Numbered from the stretch's first letter, positions 36,124-45,682 are shown. The stretch: 64,000 bases of DNA from Magnetococcales bacterium WMHbin3 (GCA_002753185.1 PDZX01000010.1:1-64000); one strand, 5' to 3'. Numbers and translations are program-made. Notes: generated from the sequence alone by a model not told the origin.

Positions 36124-36411
36124 ATGATGCGGGTCGCGGTGCTGGAAGCGCGCCTGGAATTGCCCGGAGTGCGCTCGCTCAAGGAGAAGCGCGGAGTGGT
36201 CAAGGGGTTGCTGGAACGGATCCGTCATCGTTTCGACGTGGCGGCCGCAGAGGTGGAAGGGATGGACCGGCCGGATTGGGCCGGGTTGGGGTTCGCCGCC
36301 GTGGGTAACGAGGTGGCGGTGTTGCAGAGTCGCCTGCAAAAGGTGGTGGCGTTCATCGACGTCAGCGGGGAGGGGGTGCTGTCGGATTATCGGGTGGAGA
36401 TCGTGGCATGA
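36124..36411 (+). CDS. DUF503 (YlxP-like) protein
   Basis: A 95-residue protein of the DUF503 family, which is usually found between infB and rbfA. The hallmark LPGVRSLKEKRGVVKGLLER is at residues 14-33, and VAAAEVEGMDRPDWAGLGFA is the conserved middle. The family may act in ribosome maturation but is poorly understood. The stop overlaps the rbfA start as ATGA. ATG 36124 and ATG 36127 are both possible starts. Confidence 0.88.
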   Translation: MMRVAVLEARLELPGVRSLKEKRGVVKGLLERIRHRFDVAAAEVEGMDRPDWAGLGFAAVGNEVAVLQSRLQKVVAFIDVSGEGVLSDYRVEIVA

Positions 36412-36812
36412 CCATTCGCGTGGAGCGCGTCCGGGGCCGGATTCGCGAGGAGATCGCCGACATGTTGCAGAGGGGCGAGGTCCATGATCCACGTCTGGCC
36501 CTGAGCATGATCTCCATTACCGACGTCACCCTGAGCCGGGACCTGCAATACGCCGTGGTCCATTTCTCGGTCATGGGCCAGGATGTGGAAAGTGTGTTGT
36601 CCGGGTTGCAACGGGCCGCCGGATTCATGCGTGCCCGTGTGGGACGCAGCCTGAGCCTGCGGCATGCGCCGGAGTTGAAGTTCGTGCCGGATCTCTCCTT
36701 TGCACAGGGGGATCGGATCGAAAAATTGCTGAAAACCATTCAGATCCCGCCCGACTCGACCGGCGAAGACGCCGTGCCGGAGCGGACGGAGGAAGACGAA
36801 CGGGAACCATGA
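36408..36812 (+). CDS. rbfA: 30S ribosome-binding factor RbfA
   Basis: RbfA helps the late maturation of 16S rRNA. The 134-residue product starts with RVERVRGRIREEIADMLQRG and has DPRLALSMISITDVTLSRDL and LRHAPELKFVPDLSFAQGDR, the KH-like fold of the family. A short acidic tail follows. It overlaps both the DUF503 gene and truB by four bases, so the three genes are translationally linked. Confidence 0.95.
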   Translation: MTIRVERVRGRIREEIADMLQRGEVHDPRLALSMISITDVTLSRDLQYAVVHFSVMGQDVESVLSGLQRAAGFMRARVGRSLSLRHAPELKFVPDLSFAQGDRIEKLLKTIQIPPDSTGEDAVPERTEEDEREP

Positions 36813-37744
36813 GACAGGGACGCGGCAGGCGGTCACGAGTCGAGCTTCACGGCTGGCTGGCCATTCACAAGGAGGCGGGGTGGAGTTCGACCCGCGTGGT
36901 GGAGCGGGTGCGGTATCTCACGGGCGGGGCCAAGGCGGGCCATGGCGGCACCCTGGATCCCTTTTCCGAGGGGGTGCTGCCCGTGGCTCTGGGCGAGGCC
37001 ACCAAGACCCTCTCCATGGTGCTGGAAGGGAACAAGGGCTACCGCTGCTGGATCCGCCTGGGCGCGGAGTCGGATACCGGGGATCCCACCGGGGTGCTCA
37101 CGCCGTGCGATGCGCCCCTGCCGAACCGGGAGACCCTGCAAGCCGCCCTGGCCGCCTATGTGGGCGAACGGGACCAGGTCCCCCCCGCCTATTCGGCCAT
37201 CCATGTGGATGGGGAACGGGCCTACGAGCGGGCGCGACGCGGGGAAAAGGTGGAACTCCCCCCCAGACGGGTGGTGTTTCATCGCGTGGAATTGCTGCAT
37301 TACGCCGACGGCCTGGCCGAGGTGGAGGTGGAGTGCGGCAAGGGAACCTACATGCGCGCCCTGGCCAGGGATGTGGGACGGGATCTCGGCTGCATGGCCT
37401 ACCTGGAGCGTCTGCTGCGCACCAAAACCCTGGGCTTCGCCCTGACGGAGTGCATCACCCTGGAGCGACTGGCGCAAGCCGTCGAGCAGGGCTTGCTGAA
37501 TGAAGTGCTCATGCCCGTGGATCGGGCGCTGGACGACATCCCGGCGCTGCGATTGCGGTTGGAGGCCTGGAGCCGTCTCATGAACGGCCAGGCGACCTGG
37601 ATCGATGCCGGAAGCGTGGAGCCTGGAACGGTTCGACTGCTCTCCCCGGAAGGCCGATTCGGGGCCACCGCCACGCTTTCGGAGGGCCTGGATGCCTCCG
37701 GACGCCGGCTGTGTACCCCGAAACGTCTGTTCCATGTCGCCTGA
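36809..37744 (+). CDS. truB: tRNA pseudouridine-55 synthase TruB
   Basis: TruB makes pseudouridine 55 in the tRNA T-arm. The 311-residue protein begins with a short basic extension, then GWLAIHKEAGWSSTRVVERV. The catalytic Asp lies in GHGGTLDPFSEGVLPVALG near residue 50, and QVPPAYSAIHVDGERAYERA and GTYMRALARDVGRDLG are conserved further on. The C-terminal ~60 residues form a PUA-like domain. The ATG overlaps the rbfA stop. Confidence 0.96.
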   Translation: MRQGRGRRSRVELHGWLAIHKEAGWSSTRVVERVRYLTGGAKAGHGGTLDPFSEGVLPVALGEATKTLSMVLEGNKGYRCWIRLGAESDTGDPTGVLTPCDAPLPNRETLQAALAAYVGERDQVPPAYSAIHVDGERAYERARRGEKVELPPRRVVFHRVELLHYADGLAEVEVECGKGTYMRALARDVGRDLGCMAYLERLLRTKTLGFALTECITLERLAQAVEQGLLNEVLMPVDRALDDIPALRLRLEAWSRLMNGQATWIDAGSVEPGTVRLLSPEGRFGATATLSEGLDASGRRLCTPKRLFHVA

Positions 37745-37795
37745 TGCACCGGGCCAATCGGATCAACCCGTTTTTTTGATAAAGGAGAATCACCG

Positions 37796-38065
37796 ATGTC
37801 GATTACCCAGGAACGCAAACAGGCCCTGATCGCCGAATATGCCCTCAAGGCTGGCGATACCGGCTCCCCGGAGGTGCAGGTCGCCCTGCTCACCGAGCGG
37901 ATCAACAATCTGACCGAGCATCTGCGCACCAACATCAAGGATCACCACTCCCGGCGGGGATTGCTGAAGATGGTCGGTCTGCGGCGGCGTCTGCTCACAT
38001 ACGTCAAGGATCAGAGCCAGGAGCGGTATCAGACGCTGATCAAACGGCTGAACCTGCGCAAATAA
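37796..38065 (+). CDS. rpsO: 30S ribosomal protein S15
   Basis: S15 binds 16S rRNA early in 30S assembly. The 89-residue length is the usual one. [20 protein letters not shown] and [20 protein letters not shown] are the canonical motifs. AAAGGAG is 7 bases before the ATG. It follows truB by 51 bases and precedes pnp with a strong hairpin in the gap, as in many proteobacteria. Confidence 0.97.
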   Translation: MSITQERKQALIAEYALKAGDTGSPEVQVALLTERINNLTEHLRTNIKDHHSRRGLLKMVGLRRRLLTYVKDQSQERYQTLIKRLNLRK

Positions 38066-38076
38066 AAGAACGTCGC

Positions 38077-38118
38077 GTTTCCCGCCCGCCTGCGGGGTTC
38101 TTCTTCGCGGGCGGGTAA
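38077..38118 (+). promoter_or_regulatory. Hairpin in the rpsO-pnp gap (RNase III site or attenuator)
   Basis: A perfect 9-bp stem, CCCGCCCGC (38081-38089) with GCGGGCGGG (38107-38115), encloses a 17-base pyrimidine-rich loop. It can be lengthened by GTT/AAC pairs past a small bulge. No T-run follows, so it is a poor terminator. In E. coli a hairpin in the same position is cut by RNase III and lets PNPase repress its own mRNA; the same role is inferred here. Confidence 0.55.
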
Positions 38119-38153
38119 CAACTCCTAGTCAAGAATGGATATCAGTAGAGAAT

Positions 38154-40229
38154 ATGTTTAACATACATAAAAAGAGCGTACAATTCGGTTCGCAGGTGCT
38201 GACCATTGAGACGGGCCGCATGGCCCGGCAGGCGGATGGCGCGGTAGTGGTCACCTATGGGGAGACCATGGTGCTGGTCGCGGTCACCGCCGAGAAGGAG
38301 GTCCGCCCTGGCGTGGATTTTCTGCCGCTGGGTGTGCATTACCAGGAGAAGTTCTGGGCCGCAGGCCGGATCCCTGGCGGCTTCATCAAGCGCGAGACCC
38401 GCGCGTCGGACAAGGAGACCCTGACCTCGCGCCTGATCGACCGGCCGTTGCGTCCGCTGTTTCCGAAGCATTTCACGCAAGACACCCAGGTGGTGGCGAC
38501 GGTGCTGTCGTTCGACGGGATCAACAACGCCGACATTCCGGCGATGGTGGGGGCCTCGGCGGCGCTGGCCATCTCCGGCTTGCCCATCGAGGCTCCGATG
38601 TGCGGGGCGCGTGTGGCCTTCATCGACGGCGGCTATGTTCTGAACCCCACGATCCAGGAGATGGTGAACAGCCGTCTGGATCTGGTGGTGGCCGGGACCG
38701 CCGATGCGGTGAACATGGTGGAATCGGAGGCCGATTTTCTCACCGAGGAGGAGATGCTGGGCGCGGTGATGTTCGGTTTCGAGGGGTATCAGCCGGTGAT
38801 TCAGGCGATCCGTGAGCTGGCGGCGGAGTGCGGCAAGCCGGCCTGGAACGTGGCGGCGCCGCGGGAGAACGTCGATCTGGTGAAGGCCGTGCGCGCCGGC
38901 TACCTGGAGCGCATGCGCGCGGTATACGAAATCGCCGACAAGATGGATCGGCAAAAGGCGGCGGCGGACCTCAAGCAGGAGGCGACCGATGCCCTGAGTG
39001 GCGACGAGAAGCAGTTGGCCGGCGAGGTCAAGACGGTGTGCAAGCATCTGGAATCCGAGGTGATCCGGGAGCGGATTCTTTCCGGCGGGTTGCGCATCGA
39101 TGGCCGGAGTCTGACGCAGGTGCGTCCCATTGTCAGCGAGGTGTCGGTATTGCCGCGCGTGCATGGTTCGGCGTTGTTCACGCGGGGCGAGACGCAGGCC
39201 CTGGCCACGGTGACGCTGGGTTCCAAGCGGGACGAGCAGATCGTCGAGGGGCTGACGGGGGAAGCCCGCGAGCGGTTTTACCTCAATTACACCTTTCCTC
39301 CCTATTCCGTGGGCGAGACCGGGCGGCTCGGCGCCCCTGGCCGGCGCGAGATCGGTCATGGCAAGTTGGCCACGCGTGCCATGATGGCGGTTCTGCCGGA
39401 ACCGGAGGACTTTCCCTACACGTTGCGGGTCACCTCGGAGATCACGGAGTCCAATGGATCCTCCTCGATGGCCACGGTGTGTGGTTCGGTCCTGGCCATG
39501 ATGGATGCCGGGGTGCCGTTGAAGAGCATGGTGGCCGGGATTGCCATGGGGTTGGTCAAGGATGGGGATCGTTTTGCGGTGTTGACCGACATTCTGGGCG
39601 ACGAGGATCATTTCGGCGACATGGACTTCAAGGTGACCGGCAATTCCGACGGGATCACCGCGTTGCAGATGGACATCAAGATCCTGGGGATCAATCGTGA
39701 GATCATGTCGGTGGCGTTGCGTCAGGCCCGCGAGGGTCGTTTGCACATTCTGGGAGAGATGAGGAAGGCGCTGTCCGAGCCGCGTGCCGAGATGTCGCCG
39801 TATGCGCCGCGGATTTTCACCATGAAGATTCATCCGGACAAGATCCGGGATGTGATCGGCACCGGTGGCAAGGTGATTCGCGGGATCACCGAGGAGACCG
39901 GCTGTCAGATCGACATCTCGGACGACGGGACCATCTCCATTGCGTCGTCCAATGGCGAGAGCGCCAAGGCGGCGGAGCGGATCATCAGGGGGATCGTTTC
40001 GGACGTGGAGAAGGATGCCGTTTACGAGGGCAAGGTGGTGCGGATCACCGATTTCGGCGCCTTCGTCAACATTCTTCCCAACAAGGACGGCCTGGTGCAC
40101 ATTTCCCAGCTCTCCAATCAGCGGGTGGCCAAGGTTTCCGATGTCATCAAGGAGGGGGACATGGTCAAGGTCAAGGTGTTGGAGATCGATCGTCAGGGTC
40201 GTGTCAAGCTGACCATGAAGGATTGCTGA
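38154..40229 (+). CDS. pnp: Polyribonucleotide nucleotidyltransferase (PNPase)
   Basis: PNPase is the 3'-5' phosphorolytic exonuclease of the RNA degradosome. The 691 residues carry RNase PH domain 1 ([20 protein letters not shown]), a helical linker, catalytic RNase PH domain 2 ([37 protein letters not shown]), KH ([20 protein letters not shown]) and S1 ([20 protein letters not shown]). The C-terminus stops right after S1. It follows rpsO by 88 bases. Confidence 0.97.
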   Translation: MFNIHKKSVQFGSQVLTIETGRMARQADGAVVVTYGETMVLVAVTAEKEVRPGVDFLPLGVHYQEKFWAAGRIPGGFIKRETRASDKETLTSRLIDRPLRPLFPKHFTQDTQVVATVLSFDGINNADIPAMVGASAALAISGLPIEAPMCGARVAFIDGGYVLNPTIQEMVNSRLDLVVAGTADAVNMVESEADFLTEEEMLGAVMFGFEGYQPVIQAIRELAAECGKPAWNVAAPRENVDLVKAVRAGYLERMRAVYEIADKMDRQKAAADLKQEATDALSGDEKQLAGEVKTVCKHLESEVIRERILSGGLRIDGRSLTQVRPIVSEVSVLPRVHGSALFTRGETQALATVTLGSKRDEQIVEGLTGEARERFYLNYTFPPYSVGETGRLGAPGRREIGHGKLATRAMMAVLPEPEDFPYTLRVTSEITESNGSSSMATVCGSVLAMMDAGVPLKSMVAGIAMGLVKDGDRFAVLTDILGDEDHFGDMDFKVTGNSDGITALQMDIKILGINREIMSVALRQAREGRLHILGEMRKALSEPRAEMSPYAPRIFTMKIHPDKIRDVIGTGGKVIRGITEETGCQIDISDDGTISIASSNGESAKAAERIIRGIVSDVEKDAVYEGKVVRITDFGAFVNILPNKDGLVHISQLSNQRVAKVSDVIKEGDMVKVKVLEIDRQGRVKLTMKDC

Positions 40230-40326
40230 TTTTTTCACCACGCTCCTCTCCGGGCCGGTGCGCGGGTATGCAAGAGCGCGCATCGGTTGCGGGGGAGGGG
40301 GTGCCAATGCGTTTTCTCTCCATTTC

Positions 40327-40372
40327 AATGCTAACATTTTTGTTGCGTTTACGCATCAGAAATGTTAGCATT
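40327..40372. promoter_or_regulatory. Inverted-repeat operator upstream of hicAB
   Basis: AATGCTAACATT (40327-40338) and AATGTTAGCATT (40361-40372) are perfect inverted copies separated by 22 bases. The second arm ends 6 bases before the hicA start. HicB-type antitoxins with a C-terminal helix-turn-helix repress their own promoter through such repeats. Confidence 0.75.
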
Positions 40373-40378
40373 TTCCCC

Positions 40379-40483
40379 ATGAACAGTCACGAATTCAAAC
40401 GGTGGTTGGCCCAGCAAGGCGCGACCTTTGAACAGGGGAAAGGCACCGTTGAAGCCATCAAAAAGCAACTCCGATTGAAATAA
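40379..40483 (+). pseudogene. hicA: HicA toxin with internal deletion
   Basis: This codes for only 34 residues, whereas HicA usually has about 60. The start MNSHEFKRWLAQQGATFEQG and the end VEAIKKQLRLK match HicA ends. The middle, which normally carries the GSH motif with the catalytic His of the mRNA interferase, is missing without a frame change. The product cannot be an active HicA. Its stop overlaps an ATG in the hicB frame, so the operon structure is preserved. Confidence 0.8.
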
Positions 40484-40497
40484 TGGAGGGTCAGATG

Positions 40498-40920
40498 ATG
40501 CAATATCCGGTCGAGCTGACCGTTGCTGAGGAAGGGGGTTTCGTGGTGACGTTCCCCGATGTGCCGGAAGCCATCACGCAAGGGGAGGACGAGCATGAGG
40601 CATTGATGCATGCGGTCAATGCTTTGGAAACGGCGCTGGAGATCTATATGGACCGCTACCGGATGCTGCCGTCACCTTCCATGGCGCATAGCCGTCATAC
40701 GGTTTCGCCGCAGCCGTTGTCATGCGCGAAGCTGGCGGTCTACCAAGCCATGTTGACACAGGGCATGCGCAAGGCCGATCTGGCGCGCCGGCTCAACTGG
40801 CACCTTCCCCAGGTGGATCGTCTGCTCGACCTTTCCCATGCGTCGAAATTCGACCAGATCGAAACGGCGCTGGCAGCACTTGGCAAGTGCATCACGATCA
40901 CGGTTCTGGATGCGGCGTGA
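40498..40920 (+). CDS. hicB: HicB-family antitoxin
   Basis: A 140-residue antitoxin with an N-terminal partial RNase H-like HicB fold (YPVELTVAEEGGFVVTFPDV, ITQGEDEHEALMHAVNALE) and a C-terminal helix-turn-helix (MRKADLARRLNWHLPQVDRL) for operator binding. GGAGGG lies 8-12 bases before the ATG at 40498; upstream in-frame ATGs at 40483 and 40495 are alternatives. Since the toxin is broken, it may survive as a stand-alone repressor or as protection against related HicA toxins. Confidence 0.88.
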   Translation: MQYPVELTVAEEGGFVVTFPDVPEAITQGEDEHEALMHAVNALETALEIYMDRYRMLPSPSMAHSRHTVSPQPLSCAKLAVYQAMLTQGMRKADLARRLNWHLPQVDRLLDLSHASKFDQIETALAALGKCITITVLDAA

Positions 40921-40976
40921 CCAAGGGCACACCACCACGGAAGGCGTTGCGGTGACCCGGCGCGGGAGTTGCCAGC

Positions 40977-41009
40977 CGGATCGCCAGGGCAGTTGAATCG
41001 TCTTCAATT
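40977..41009. repeat. 33-bp direct repeat, left copy
   Basis: It matches 42796-42828 with two mismatches. It contains the palindromic core TTGAA-CGTCT/AGACG-TTCAA type (TTGAAxxxxxTTCAA). The two copies flank the AT-rich membrane glycosyltransferase gene. The right copy lies in the 3' end of the metallopeptidase gene. Confidence 0.75.
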
Positions 41010-41085
41010 GTTTTTGGCAGTGAGCGTCCATTCTTCCGGACGTGGCAGGAGTGCCAGGTTCGATCAAAAAATACGGAAAATATCA

Positions 41086-42795
41086 GTGGATAGATACTTG
41101 GCAAGAAATATTTTTCATGCATTACTGGTGATTGTGATTCTGTGTGCATTTTCACAGCGTCTGTTTCATGTAACCAAGATTGGTATTTCCGACGGTGATC
41201 CGTCTGTGTACTGGCACTTTGCTACTGCATGGAGTGATGATCAATTTTTGATCGGCATGCCAGAATTATCTATAGAAGTATTATTGAGACCAGTTGCGTT
41301 TTATTTGTATTCGTTGGCATTACAATTATTTGATTATCGTGATTATGCAATAAAAATAATTAATTTATTTGCCGATTCAATTAATTTAATATTGATTTTT
41401 GCGATTTGTCGGAAGATTACCAGTGGATGGCTGGCATTATGCGCCGCTCTCCTGTATGCGACTACTCCAATTATAATAGTGTTTGCACGCGGAGAAATGC
41501 TGCACACTTTGTCTATACTTTTTTTATTAATTGCATTTTATTTTCTGCTCTGTTCCCTGGAAACGGATGCATGGCGCAAACAACTTTTTCAGGTGTTGGC
41601 GGGTGTTGCGCTTGGCCATGGTGGGTTGGTGCATCCCAGTGTCGTGATGAACGCACCGGGCTTTCTGGTTGTCCTGCTTCTGGATGGCCTGCTTTATGGC
41701 ACGGGATGGCAGGAAAAGATCAAAAAAATTATGGCGGGATGCGGCCTTATGCTCCTTGCCATGCTGAGCGTGTACGTCATTGTTCTTGTCGCATTCGGGC
41801 TGCATAATTTGACGGCGCATAGCGTGCCACGGATGGATTTAATAAGCAAATACACCCAAATAGAAGCCATCGAACCTCCTGCCAAAGCGCGGGAAATGGT
41901 CAACCGGATGCGTTTGTTCAAGGTGCCATTCTCCTTCATCAAAAAGCAGATGTATCTGCCTGAATCCCTCATTAAGACCGCTTTTGGAATATTTTTTTTC
42001 GCTTTTTTGCTTCTGGGCATGCAATTGGTCGGCATCCGTTGGTTTCAAGATTGGGGTAGGGATTTGAAAACGCATGCCGGGTGGATCGTCTTGGTGACTA
42101 GCATGCTGGGCTTTGCGATACTGCTGCCCACCAGCATCCAGCAAGTCCGGAATTATCTGCAATTGCTTCCCCTATTCGTGATCGCCATTTTGGCATGCAT
42201 GGAGATGCTTGAAATATTTTTATTATCACGAATTTGGACAATAATAATTGTTGGTTTATTAATAATTATTTTTTTTATGCAAGTCTTTCCTAAAAATCTC
42301 AAAGAGATCATCGCGCCCACCATCTCATCCTATCGTCTTCTGCATGACGCGATTGGAAAAAAGGTCGATAATAATAATAAAATCATATTTATCGATGATC
42401 CTGAGAACAGGTCGCGTACGGAAAGCCTGCGTGCATATTTTGGTAAGAATGCTGTCTATTATAATATATGCGAACAATCATTTTACGAATTGGTCCGTCA
42501 CTTGCGCATTCGTTTTGTCGCCATTCCACGACAACCGCTCCATTATACTCTCGATGATAATTTTTACGACACATTCAAAGGAAAGGTAAGATCTGTTCCG
42601 GAATGGACAAAATCATGCTATGACCGGGAATTGGATTTCGAAAATATGAAAAGACCACAAGTCGCGGAAAGTGGTTGGTGGCATCACCGCATCTTGAATC
42701 AGAATTTAAAACAAGAAATCCTCAACACAGGCGCCGGGAAAATTATTTTTCAATCCACGGCAATTGACGTGTTGATGCTCAACGATCCGTATTGA
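41086..42795 (+). CDS. Multi-pass membrane protein, probable GT39/ArnT-like glycosyltransferase
   Basis: About 569 residues with roughly ten hydrophobic segments. After the first membrane helix comes ISDGDPSVYWHFATAW, and then a segment like the first loop of lipid-linked sugar transferases of the PMT/ArnT type (GT-C fold), where Asp residues are catalytic. The C-terminal ~130 residues are soluble. Codon use is AT-rich, unlike its neighbours. No good ATG exists; GTG 41086, before DRYLARNIF, is proposed, with GGAAAA a few bases upstream. It converges on the metallopeptidase gene with a 17-base overlap. The gene was probably acquired; exact activity is not known. Confidence 0.65.
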   Translation: MDRYLARNIFHALLVIVILCAFSQRLFHVTKIGISDGDPSVYWHFATAWSDDQFLIGMPELSIEVLLRPVAFYLYSLALQLFDYRDYAIKIINLFADSINLILIFAICRKITSGWLALCAALLYATTPIIIVFARGEMLHTLSILFLLIAFYFLLCSLETDAWRKQLFQVLAGVALGHGGLVHPSVVMNAPGFLVVLLLDGLLYGTGWQEKIKKIMAGCGLMLLAMLSVYVIVLVAFGLHNLTAHSVPRMDLISKYTQIEAIEPPAKAREMVNRMRLFKVPFSFIKKQMYLPESLIKTAFGIFFFAFLLLGMQLVGIRWFQDWGRDLKTHAGWIVLVTSMLGFAILLPTSIQQVRNYLQLLPLFVIAILACMEMLEIFLLSRIWTIIIVGLLIIIFFMQVFPKNLKEIIAPTISSYRLLHDAIGKKVDNNNKIIFIDDPENRSRTESLRAYFGKNAVYYNICEQSFYELVRHLRIRFVAIPRQPLHYTLDDNFYDTFKGKVRSVPEWTKSCYDRELDFENMKRPQVAESGWWHHRILNQNLKQEILNTGAGKIIFQSTAIDVLMLNDPY

Positions 42796-43495
42796 CGGAT
42801 CGCCACGGCAGTTGAATCGTCTTCAACTGGTTTTTCAATAGCGGATAATCCGGCAGAATGGTACCCACCAGTGCCCAGAACGCCGGGGAGTGATTCATAT
42901 GCACGCGGTGGCACAGCTCGTGGACGATCACATAATCCACCACCCGCGACGGATGCAACATCAGCTGCCAGTTGAGATGGATCCCGCCACGGGACGAACA
43001 GCTCCCCCAGCGGCTTTTCTGTGCGCGAATCGATACCCCGCTCACGCTCACCCCCATCTCCCGCGCCCGTGCGCGAACCCGTTCGGGCAGATGGCGCAAC
43101 GCCTCCCGGCGATACCAACTCTCCACCATGACCTCCAATCCCCCGCCGGTCAACGGCGCCGGAACCTGCAACGCGTCACCGAGCCGCCGGGGCCGGGCGA
43201 TCTCCTCGCCAACCACCCGCAACGTCAAGACCTCATCCAGAAACGGCAACACGAAACCATCCGCCAGATACGGCATCCTGCGAGCCTCCCGGCGGGCCAA
43301 CAACCATGCCCCGTGCTCCCGCAGGAACGCCTCCACGCGCTTCATGCCCACCAGCCAGGGAACCCCCACCTCGACCGCCCCGTCCGCCGCCACGCGCAGA
43401 GTCAGCCGCCTGCGCAACATGGAGCGCGTCAACCGGTAGACCACTTCCTCTCCCTGAATCACCAATGCGCCGGTGGTGGCGAACATGCGTTTCAT
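42779..43495 (-). CDS. YgjP-like metallopeptidase (DUF45/WLM type)
   Basis: A 238-residue zinc-dependent protein. After an N-terminal beta-rich part (LTRSMLRRRLTLRVAADGAV), the signature KSRWGSCSSRGGIHLNWQLM leads to the zinc site HELCHRVHMNHSPAFW, an H-E-x-x-H with a further His. The substrate of YgjP proteins is unclear. The last ~12 codons lie in the 33-bp repeat that also occurs at 40977, so the C-terminus QLKTIQLPWRS may be acquired. Start choice between ATG 43495 and ATG 43504 is open. Confidence 0.85.
   Translation of the reverse strand: MKRMFATTGALVIQGEEVVYRLTRSMLRRRLTLRVAADGAVEVGVPWLVGMKRVEAFLREHGAWLLARREARRMPYLADGFVLPFLDEVLTLRVVGEEIARPRRLGDALQVPAPLTGGGLEVMVESWYRREALRHLPERVRARAREMGVSVSGVSIRAQKSRWGSCSSRGGIHLNWQLMLHPSRVVDYVIVHELCHRVHMNHSPAFWALVGTILPDYPLLKNQLKTIQLPWRSVNTDR
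42796..42828. repeat. 33-bp direct repeat, right copy
   Basis: Partner of 40977-41009 with two differences. It overlaps the 3' end of both convergent genes, the glycosyltransferase just before it and the metallopeptidase in which it lies. Confidence 0.75.
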
Positions 43496-43623
43496 GACCA
43501 CCATCCTAACGGGAAAAAAATGACCCCGCAACCGCCACGCCCTTCTCGCCACGCCACGAAAGCGCTATAGTTACGCCCGTCACGCAGCCGCATCCCAATC
43601 CAAACTCCAAGGAACAACCGCGC

Positions 43624-44856
43624 ATGCAAACCGGCTATTTTGGCGAATTCGGCGGGGCCTTCATCCCGGAGATCCTCCACGAAACCTTCCGCCGCCTGAC
43701 CGAGGCCTACGAAGCCGCCCGCGCGGATCCGGCGTTCTGGAACGAATACCTCCGGCTCATGGAAAACTACTCCGGCCGCCCAACCCCCCTGACCTTCGCC
43801 GGGAATCTCTCCCGCCAGTTCGGCCGCCGCGTTTACATCAAACGCGAGGACCTCAACCAGACCGGCGCGCACAAGGCCAATAACGTCATGGGGCAGGGGC
43901 TGCTCATGCGGCGCATGGGCAAAACCCGCGCCATCGCCGAAACCGGCGCCGGCCAGCACGGCATGGCCTGCGCCACCATGGCCGCCCGCATGGGCTTCGA
44001 ATGCGTGATCTACATGGGCGCCGAGGACGTGGAACGGCAACGCTCCAATGTCTTCTGGATGGAACGCCTGGGCGCCACCGTGGTCCCGGTCACCTCCGGC
44101 TCGCGCACCCTCAAGGACGCCGTCAACGAGGCCATGCGCGACTGGGTCGGCAGCATGGACCATACCCATTACGTCCTCGGCACCGCCTGCGGCGCCCACC
44201 CCTTTCCCGAAATGGTCTCCTGGTTCCAGTCCATCATCGGCCTCGAAGCCCGCAAACAGATCCTCGAGGCCGAGGGCCGCCTCCCCACCCACGTCTACGC
44301 CTGTGTCGGCGGCGGCTCCAACGCCATGGGGATCTTCCAGGGGTTTCTCGACGACCCGGACGTCACCCTGGTGGGCGTGGAGGCCGGGGGCAAGGGGCTG
44401 GCAAGCGGTCACCACGCCTCCCGCCTGGCCTCCGGTAGCGGGGCCATCGGCGTGGCGCAGGGCTACAAGACCTTCTTTTTGCAAAACGACGACGGCCAGA
44501 TGCTGGATACCCACTCGGTGGCCGCCGGCCTGGACTACGTGGGGGTATCGCCCATTCTCGCCCACCTGCACGCCAGCGGCCGCATCCGCTGCGAGGCGGC
44601 CACCGACCGCGAGGTGCTGGATGCCCTGCAACGCCTCATGCGCCAGGAAGGGTTGATCCCGGCCCTGGAGTCCAGCCACGCCGTGGCGCAGGCCTTCAAG
44701 GAACTCCCCACCCTCCCGCCCGAGGCCGTGGTGATCATCAACCTTTCCGGACGCGGCGACAAGGATATCTTCACCATTGCCGACGCCCTGGAAGATCCGG
44801 GCTGGCGCCGTTACATCCGCAAGAAGGCCGCCGACTACTCCGTCAACGAGGCATGA
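43624..44856 (+). CDS. trpB: Tryptophan synthase beta subunit
   Basis: TrpB joins indole and serine with PLP. The 410-residue length is normal. FGGAFIPEIL is the N-terminal motif. The PLP Lys is in REDLNQTGAHKANNVMGQ, and CVGGGSNAMG binds the phosphate of the cofactor. It follows the divergent metallopeptidase gene and starts an operon with trpA. trpF, often upstream, is absent here. Confidence 0.97.
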   Translation: MQTGYFGEFGGAFIPEILHETFRRLTEAYEAARADPAFWNEYLRLMENYSGRPTPLTFAGNLSRQFGRRVYIKREDLNQTGAHKANNVMGQGLLMRRMGKTRAIAETGAGQHGMACATMAARMGFECVIYMGAEDVERQRSNVFWMERLGATVVPVTSGSRTLKDAVNEAMRDWVGSMDHTHYVLGTACGAHPFPEMVSWFQSIIGLEARKQILEAEGRLPTHVYACVGGGSNAMGIFQGFLDDPDVTLVGVEAGGKGLASGHHASRLASGSGAIGVAQGYKTFFLQNDDGQMLDTHSVAAGLDYVGVSPILAHLHASGRIRCEAATDREVLDALQRLMRQEGLIPALESSHAVAQAFKELPTLPPEAVVIINLSGRGDKDIFTIADALEDPGWRRYIRKKAADYSVNEA

Positions 44857-44857
44857 C

Positions 44858-45682
44858 ATGACGCCCACTCCCCTGGAAACCCATATCCGTGCCCGACTGG
44901 CCGCACAGAAAACGGCTTCTCCCATCCTGCTCATGTCCCACCTCGTGTTGGGACACCCCTCCCTGGAGGAGAACCGCCGGGTGATCGATGCCATGGCCGC
45001 CAACGGCGTGGACCTGATGGAACTGCAAATCCCCTTTTCCGAACCCATCGCCGACGGACCGGTCATCGCCTTGGCCAATCAGGCGGCCCTCGATCACGGC
45101 TTCCGCGTGGAGGAGGGGTTGCGCTTCATCGGCGAGACCGTGCGGCGTCACCCGGAGATCCCGTTCCTGATCATGACGTATTTCAATATATTGCTGGCGC
45201 GCGGGGTGGAACGGTTCATTCGCGAAGCGGCGGAGCTGGGGGCGCGGGGATTGATCATCCCGGACCTGCCACCCCAGGAGGCCGATGCCGCCATGGCCGC
45301 CTGCCGGGAATTCGGCAACGGGAATCTGGATTGGATTCAACTGCTGACCCCCACCAGCACCGACGAACGGCTGCGCTTCATCGGGGAGCGGGCGGCGGGA
45401 TTCTGCTACTGCGTGGCCCGCAAGGGGGTGACAGGAAAACGAACCGATTTCGACGCGCAAGTGCGCCAGTTCATCGACCGCTGTCGCGCCGCTGCCTCCA
45501 CCCCCCTGGCCGTGGGCTTTGGCGTCAAATGGCCCGAGGACGTGGACGCCCTGCGCGGCGTGGCCGACATCGCGGTGGTGGGCACCGCCGCCATGGAACA
45601 CCACGCCTCTGGCGGGGCGATAGCGGTCGGGGCGTTCTTCGGGGAGCTGTCGCGCGGTCGTCGCGCGGACTCTACTGCTTGA
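44858..45682 (+). CDS. trpA: Tryptophan synthase alpha subunit
   Basis: TrpA cleaves indole-3-glycerol phosphate and channels indole to TrpB. The 274-residue TIM barrel holds both catalytic acids in LMELQIPFSEPIADGPVIAL. The phosphate site is in GFGVKWPEDVDALRGVADI, followed by AVVGTAAMEHH. The ATG is one base after the trpB stop. The 3' end overlaps the convergent helical-repeat gene by 11 bases, so no separate terminator exists between them. Confidence 0.97.
   Translation: MTPTPLETHIRARLAAQKTASPILLMSHLVLGHPSLEENRRVIDAMAANGVDLMELQIPFSEPIADGPVIALANQAALDHGFRVEEGLRFIGETVRRHPEIPFLIMTYFNILLARGVERFIREAAELGARGLIIPDLPPQEADAAMAACREFGNGNLDWIQLLTPTSTDERLRFIGERAAGFCYCVARKGVTGKRTDFDAQVRQFIDRCRAAASTPLAVGFGVKWPEDVDALRGVADIAVVGTAAMEHHASGGAIAVGAFFGELSRGRRADSTA

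Noticed and set aside
40969-41085. TTG start of the membrane glycosyltransferase at 40969
   Set aside because: It would place the start just before the direct repeat with no ribosome site; GTG 41086 directly before the first membrane helix is better.
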